Below, in pieces: positions 13,701 to 16,734 of a stretch of DNA of 16,734 bases. The notes under the pieces are model-generated. The model ran no database searches. It had not been told where the DNA came from and worked only from the letters and a program-made list of their open reading frames with translations. Position 1 is the first letter of the stretch; the number at the start of each line of letters is the position of its first letter. A program made the translations under genes and the position numbers. This stretch comes from an uncultured Prevotella sp. (GTDB taxonomy: Bacteria; Bacteroidota; Bacteroidia; Bacteroidales; Bacteroidaceae): assembly GCA_900543975.1 (NCBI GenBank), contig UQTI01000065.1:1-16734 (forward strand), given 5' to 3'.

Positions 13701-14366
13701 ATGGTTAATATGGATAAAACAATTCTTTTACGCCTCTCAGATATCAGCACCTCTTATGATGGCAAGACCGTGTTTAGCGGCGTCACGCTTGACGTTCACG
13801 CTCACGATTTTATTGGTATCGTCGGTCCCAATGGTGGTGGCAAAACAACGTTGGTTAAGGTCATGCTTGGTTTGAAAGAGGTTGATAACGGCATGGTGGA
13901 ACGCTATCGTAACGGAGTTGTTGACCCCTCTGTCACAATAGGTTATCTGCCACAATATAACCATATTGACCGCATGTTCCCCATCTCTGTTCGTGATGTG
14001 GTGCTCACAGGGCTTGGCGCACAGAAACGGTTGTTCGCCCATTTCTCTTCTCAACACGAGACACAGGTCGACGATGCTTTGCAACGTCTTGATCTTATGT
14101 CGCTTGCAGACCGTCACATAGCAGCTCTGAGTGGTGGCCAGCTACAGCGTGTGTTGTTGGCTCGTGCCATTGTTTCGAAGCCAGACATCCTTATCCTTGA
14201 TGAGCCCAACACCTACATGGACCGCCATTTTCAGAACGACATGTACCAGTTGTTGCATGACCTTAACAACGATTGCGCTATCGCCATTGTCAGTCATGAT
14301 CTGGACGCTGTAACGAAGCATGCCAAGAGGGTGCTGAGGGTTGATCATAGCGTTGTGGAGATGTAG
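13701..14366 (+). CDS. znuC: Metal ABC transporter ATP-binding protein (ZnuC-like)
   Basis: The 221-residue ATPase would power uptake through a partner permease at the inner membrane. All nucleotide-binding motifs are intact: Walker A GPNGGGKT at 42-49, the Q-loop Gln at 85 (GYLPQ), signature LSGGQ at 143-147, Walker B ILILDE at 163-168 and the H-loop His at 199 (VSHD). The sequence between them (GYLPQYNHIDRMFPISVRDVV) is typical of metal-uptake ATPases. MVNMDK allows starts at 13701 or 13710. It sits 42 bases after the binding-protein gene. No permease gene follows: the next gene has its own promoter and encodes a DUF2723 protein. The C-terminus ends soon after the H-loop, normal for ZnuC of this size. 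Confidence 0.9.
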   Translation: MVNMDKTILLRLSDISTSYDGKTVFSGVTLDVHAHDFIGIVGPNGGGKTTLVKVMLGLKEVDNGMVERYRNGVVDPSVTIGYLPQYNHIDRMFPISVRDVVLTGLGAQKRLFAHFSSQHETQVDDALQRLDLMSLADRHIAALSGGQLQRVLLARAIVSKPDILILDEPNTYMDRHFQNDMYQLLHDLNNDCAIAIVSHDLDAVTKHAKRVLRVDHSVVEM

Positions 14367-14461
14367 ATGTGTATAGGTTTGGTTATGACAGGTTCTTCTT
14401 GACATTTTCTTTACCCTTTATCTTGTTGCGCAAGGTTCTTGCCTAAAAATGATTAATTTTT

Positions 14462-14492
14462 TTTGCATTGTCTTCTAAAAGGGTTAACTTTG
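14462..14492 (+). promoter_or_regulatory. Promoter of the DUF2723 gene (full consensus)
   Basis: TTTG (14462-14465), exactly 19 bases, then TAACTTTG (14485-14492): a full match to the Bacteroidota promoter pattern. The start would be near 14499, with an AT-rich leader of about 42 bases. A weak hairpin GCAAG/CTTGC (14430-14442), with a T-run some 15 bases later, may end the upstream transcript, but this is uncertain. Confidence 0.8.
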
Positions 14493-14540
14493 CGGATTGT
14501 TACGAATACAAACACATTTATTATTATATTTTTTAGTTAA

Positions 14541-16734
14541 ATGAAACAGTTCAAGTTAGTGGACAATGTCCTCGGATGGATCACCTTCCTTGTGGCAGCC
14601 TTCGTTTATTGCTCTACCATAGAGCCGACGGCGAGCTTTTGGGATTGTCCGGAATTTATCACTACTGGTTATAAACTTGAGGTAGGTCACCCGCCAGGCG
14701 CACCTTTCTTCATGCTCACCGCCAATCTGTTCTCACATTTTGCAAGTGATCCCTCTCAGGTGGCAAAGATGGTGAACACGATGAGTGCGTTGCTCAGCGC
14801 AACGACAATCTTGTTCCTCTTCTGGAGTATCACACATCTCACCCGCAGGTTGATAATGAAAGATTGGTCGTGCCTCACCACCCCTAAGCTTATCGCTATC
14901 GAGGCATCAGGTCTTGTGGGCGCTCTCATCTATACGTTTAGCGACACGTTCTGGTTCTCTGCCGTAGAGGGAGAGGTATATGCTTACTCGTCTGCTTTTA
15001 CAGCCATCGTGTTTTGGCTTATCCTCAAGTGGGAAGACAAAGCCGATGAAGCACATTCAGACCGCTGGCTGGTCCTCATTGCTTATATGACCGGACTGTC
15101 TATCGGCGTTCACCTGCTTAACCTGTTGTGCATTCCTGCCATTGTGCTTGTCTACTGCTACCGCCGCTTCCCGAACATAGAACTTAAGGGCTCGCTTATA
15201 GCTCTTGTTGTTTCCTTCGTTATCGTGGCAGCTGTGCTTTACGGTGTGGTTCCAGGCATCATAACCGTTGGCGGTTGGTTCGAGCTGTTCTTTGTCAACA
15301 CCTTGGGCTGTCCGTTCAACACAGGCGAGGTCGTTTACATCTTCCTCCTTGTGGCAACAGTTATCTGGGCTATCTATGAGACATATACCGACCGTAGCCT
15401 AAAGCGCCAGAACCTTGCTTTCGTCCTGTCTGTAGGCATGCTTGGCATCCCGTTCTATGGCTTCGGCTGGTCAGCTGTTGTCATTGGCGTCGTGGTGTTG
15501 GTGGCCCTATGGTTCGTCTTGGGTTACCGCAAGCGTGTGGAGAAGAAGCTTGTGCCTGTTATCACAGCACGCGTCAAGAACACAGCCCTGCTTTGCATGC
15601 TGATGCTCATGATCGGCTATTCAAGCTACGCTGTCATCGTCATTCGTTCTACAGCCAACCCTCCAATGGACCAAAACTCGCCAGAGGACATCTTCACGCT
15701 CGGCTCTTATCTTAGCCGTGACCAATATGGTGACCGTCCTCTTGCTTATGGACAGGCCTATACCTCACAGGTGGCTTTCGATGTGGAAGGCAACATGTGC
15801 ATACCAAAGCGCACAAAGGGTGCTCCTGTGTATCAGCGCAAGGAGAAGGCTTCAAAAGAAGAAAAAGACTCTTACTTTGTTGTTACCACAAAGGACAAGA
15901 TGGTATATGCCCAGAACATGGTGTTCCCACGCATGTACAGTTCTGACCACGCACAGGCTTATGAGAGCTGGTTGGGTGGCGTGACAGGTACTGAGGTGCC
16001 TTATGACCGTTGCGGTGAGTCTGTAATGGTCAAGATGCCATCACAATGGGACAACATACGCTTCTTCCTCTCTTACCAATGCAACTTTATGTATTGGCGC
16101 TACTTTATGTGGAATTTCTGTGGCCGACAGAACGACATCCAAGGCAATGGAGAGGCAGAGCACGGCAACTGGATTACAGGCATCTCGTTCATTGATAACC
16201 TGATGTATGGAGACCAGAGCAAGTTGCCCGATGACCTTAAGAACAACAAGGGACACAACGTGTTCTATGGCTTGCCTCTGCTTCTCGGACTTATAGGCCT
16301 GTTCTGGCAGGCATGGCGAGGCCGTCGTGGCATACGTCAGTTCTGGGTTGTGTTCTTCCTGTTCTTTATGACAGGTCTGGCCATCGTTATCTACCTTAAC
16401 CAGACACCTATGCAGCCTCGTGAGCGCGACTATGCTTATGCCGGTTCGTTCTACGCTTTCGCAATATGGTGTGGTATGGGTGTGGCAGCACTTTACGACA
16501 TTATTGCCCGTAAGATGAAGGGCGTTAACCCAACAGCCATTGCTGCTGTTGTTGCTCTGCTCTGTGTGCTTGTGCCTATACAGATGGCTTCGCAGACATG
16601 GGATGACCATGACCGTAGCGGTCGTTACACCTGTCGCGATTTCGGTCAGAACTATCTCATGACGCTGCAAGACAAGGGCAACCCGATTATCTTTACCAAT
16701 GGTGACAACGATACCTTCCCCCTTTGGTATAACC
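14541..16734 (+). CDS. DUF2723 membrane protein, candidate GT-C-type glycosyltransferase; incomplete at window end
   Basis: The frame is open for 731 codons from the ATG at 14541 to the window edge; the C-terminus is missing. The N-terminal domain is DUF2723. A first membrane segment (about 10-24) is followed by an external loop with SFWDCPEFITTGYKLEVGHP, holding D35 and E38, placed like the acidic loop of GT-C glycosyltransferases. FWFSAVEGEVYAYS lies near 135-148. About ten or more membrane segments follow, then a soluble region (about 375-560), more membrane segments with NQTPMQPRERDYAYAGSFYA, and the start of a C-terminal soluble part containing NPIIFTNGDNDTFPLWY. Human TMEM260 of the same Pfam family is a protein O-mannosyltransferase, so a role in Bacteroidota protein O-glycosylation is reasonable but inferred. 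It is transcribed from its own strong promoter. Confidence 0.9.
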   Translation, partial: MKQFKLVDNVLGWITFLVAAFVYCSTIEPTASFWDCPEFITTGYKLEVGHPPGAPFFMLTANLFSHFASDPSQVAKMVNTMSALLSATTILFLFWSITHLTRRLIMKDWSCLTTPKLIAIEASGLVGALIYTFSDTFWFSAVEGEVYAYSSAFTAIVFWLILKWEDKADEAHSDRWLVLIAYMTGLSIGVHLLNLLCIPAIVLVYCYRRFPNIELKGSLIALVVSFVIVAAVLYGVVPGIITVGGWFELFFVNTLGCPFNTGEVVYIFLLVATVIWAIYETYTDRSLKRQNLAFVLSVGMLGIPFYGFGWSAVVIGVVVLVALWFVLGYRKRVEKKLVPVITARVKNTALLCMLMLMIGYSSYAVIVIRSTANPPMDQNSPEDIFTLGSYLSRDQYGDRPLAYGQAYTSQVAFDVEGNMCIPKRTKGAPVYQRKEKASKEEKDSYFVVTTKDKMVYAQNMVFPRMYSSDHAQAYESWLGGVTGTEVPYDRCGESVMVKMPSQWDNIRFFLSYQCNFMYWRYFMWNFCGRQNDIQGNGEAEHGNWITGISFIDNLMYGDQSKLPDDLKNNKGHNVFYGLPLLLGLIGLFWQAWRGRRGIRQFWVVFFLFFMTGLAIVIYLNQTPMQPRERDYAYAGSFYAFAIWCGMGVAALYDIIARKMKGVNPTAIAAVVALLCVLVPIQMASQTWDDHDRSGRYTCRDFGQNYLMTLQDKGNPIIFTNGDNDTFPLWYN

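Noticed and set aside
16041..16670. A 209-codon minus-strand open frame inside the DUF2723 gene
   Set aside because: It is a shadow of a well-supported membrane protein gene; the composition is unlike its neighbours and no motif is seen.

Overview
The window looks like ordinary chromosomal DNA of a Bacteroidales bacterium, most like Prevotella or a close relative. Four things point there. Several RNA genes and operons are preceded by the Bacteroidota promoter pattern TTTG, about 19 bases, then TAnnTTTG. There are almost no Shine-Dalgarno sites. The SRP RNA is compact and sits directly against a tRNA-Thr. The gene content (MutS2, LpxK, SppA, a DUF2723 giant membrane protein) fits a Gram-negative with lipid A. 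I see no phage, insertion sequence, CRISPR array or other mobile element, and no gene-free stretch exceeds 300 bases.

Layout. Bases 1-47 are the 5' part of a minus-strand tRNA-Ser with its own consensus promoter. Next comes mutS2 (215-2743, +), then a promoter driving SRP RNA and tRNA-Thr as one apparent unit (2857-3031) that ends in a strong intrinsic terminator. A small esterase-like alpha/beta hydrolase follows (3136-3840, +). A 193-base spacer with palindromes, purine-rich repeats and a long hairpin separates it from a minus-strand operon reading sppA, lpxK, thiL (8157 down to 4034). A 246-base divergent promoter region then leads rightward to a ThrE-type amino-acid exporter (8404-9831), purD (9925-11196), an unrecognised polytopic membrane protein with a TTG start (11348-12277) overlapping a YqaA/DedA-type membrane protein (12265-12717), a zinc/manganese-type binding lipoprotein (12828-13658) and its ABC ATPase (13701-14366). 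The window closes inside a DUF2723 membrane protein (14541 to the end, incomplete), which has the best promoter in the window.

How the parts relate. Most genes are housekeeping: genome maintenance, protein targeting, translation, thiamine diphosphate synthesis, lipid A, envelope proteolysis and purine synthesis. The right third is dominated by envelope functions. No self-evidently new defence or mobile system is present. The points most worth a second look are the metal ABC transporter with no permease gene beside it and two altered metal-ligand positions, the DUF2723 protein as a candidate glycosyltransferase, the unknown membrane protein coupled to the YqaA homologue, and the SRP RNA/tRNA bicistron.
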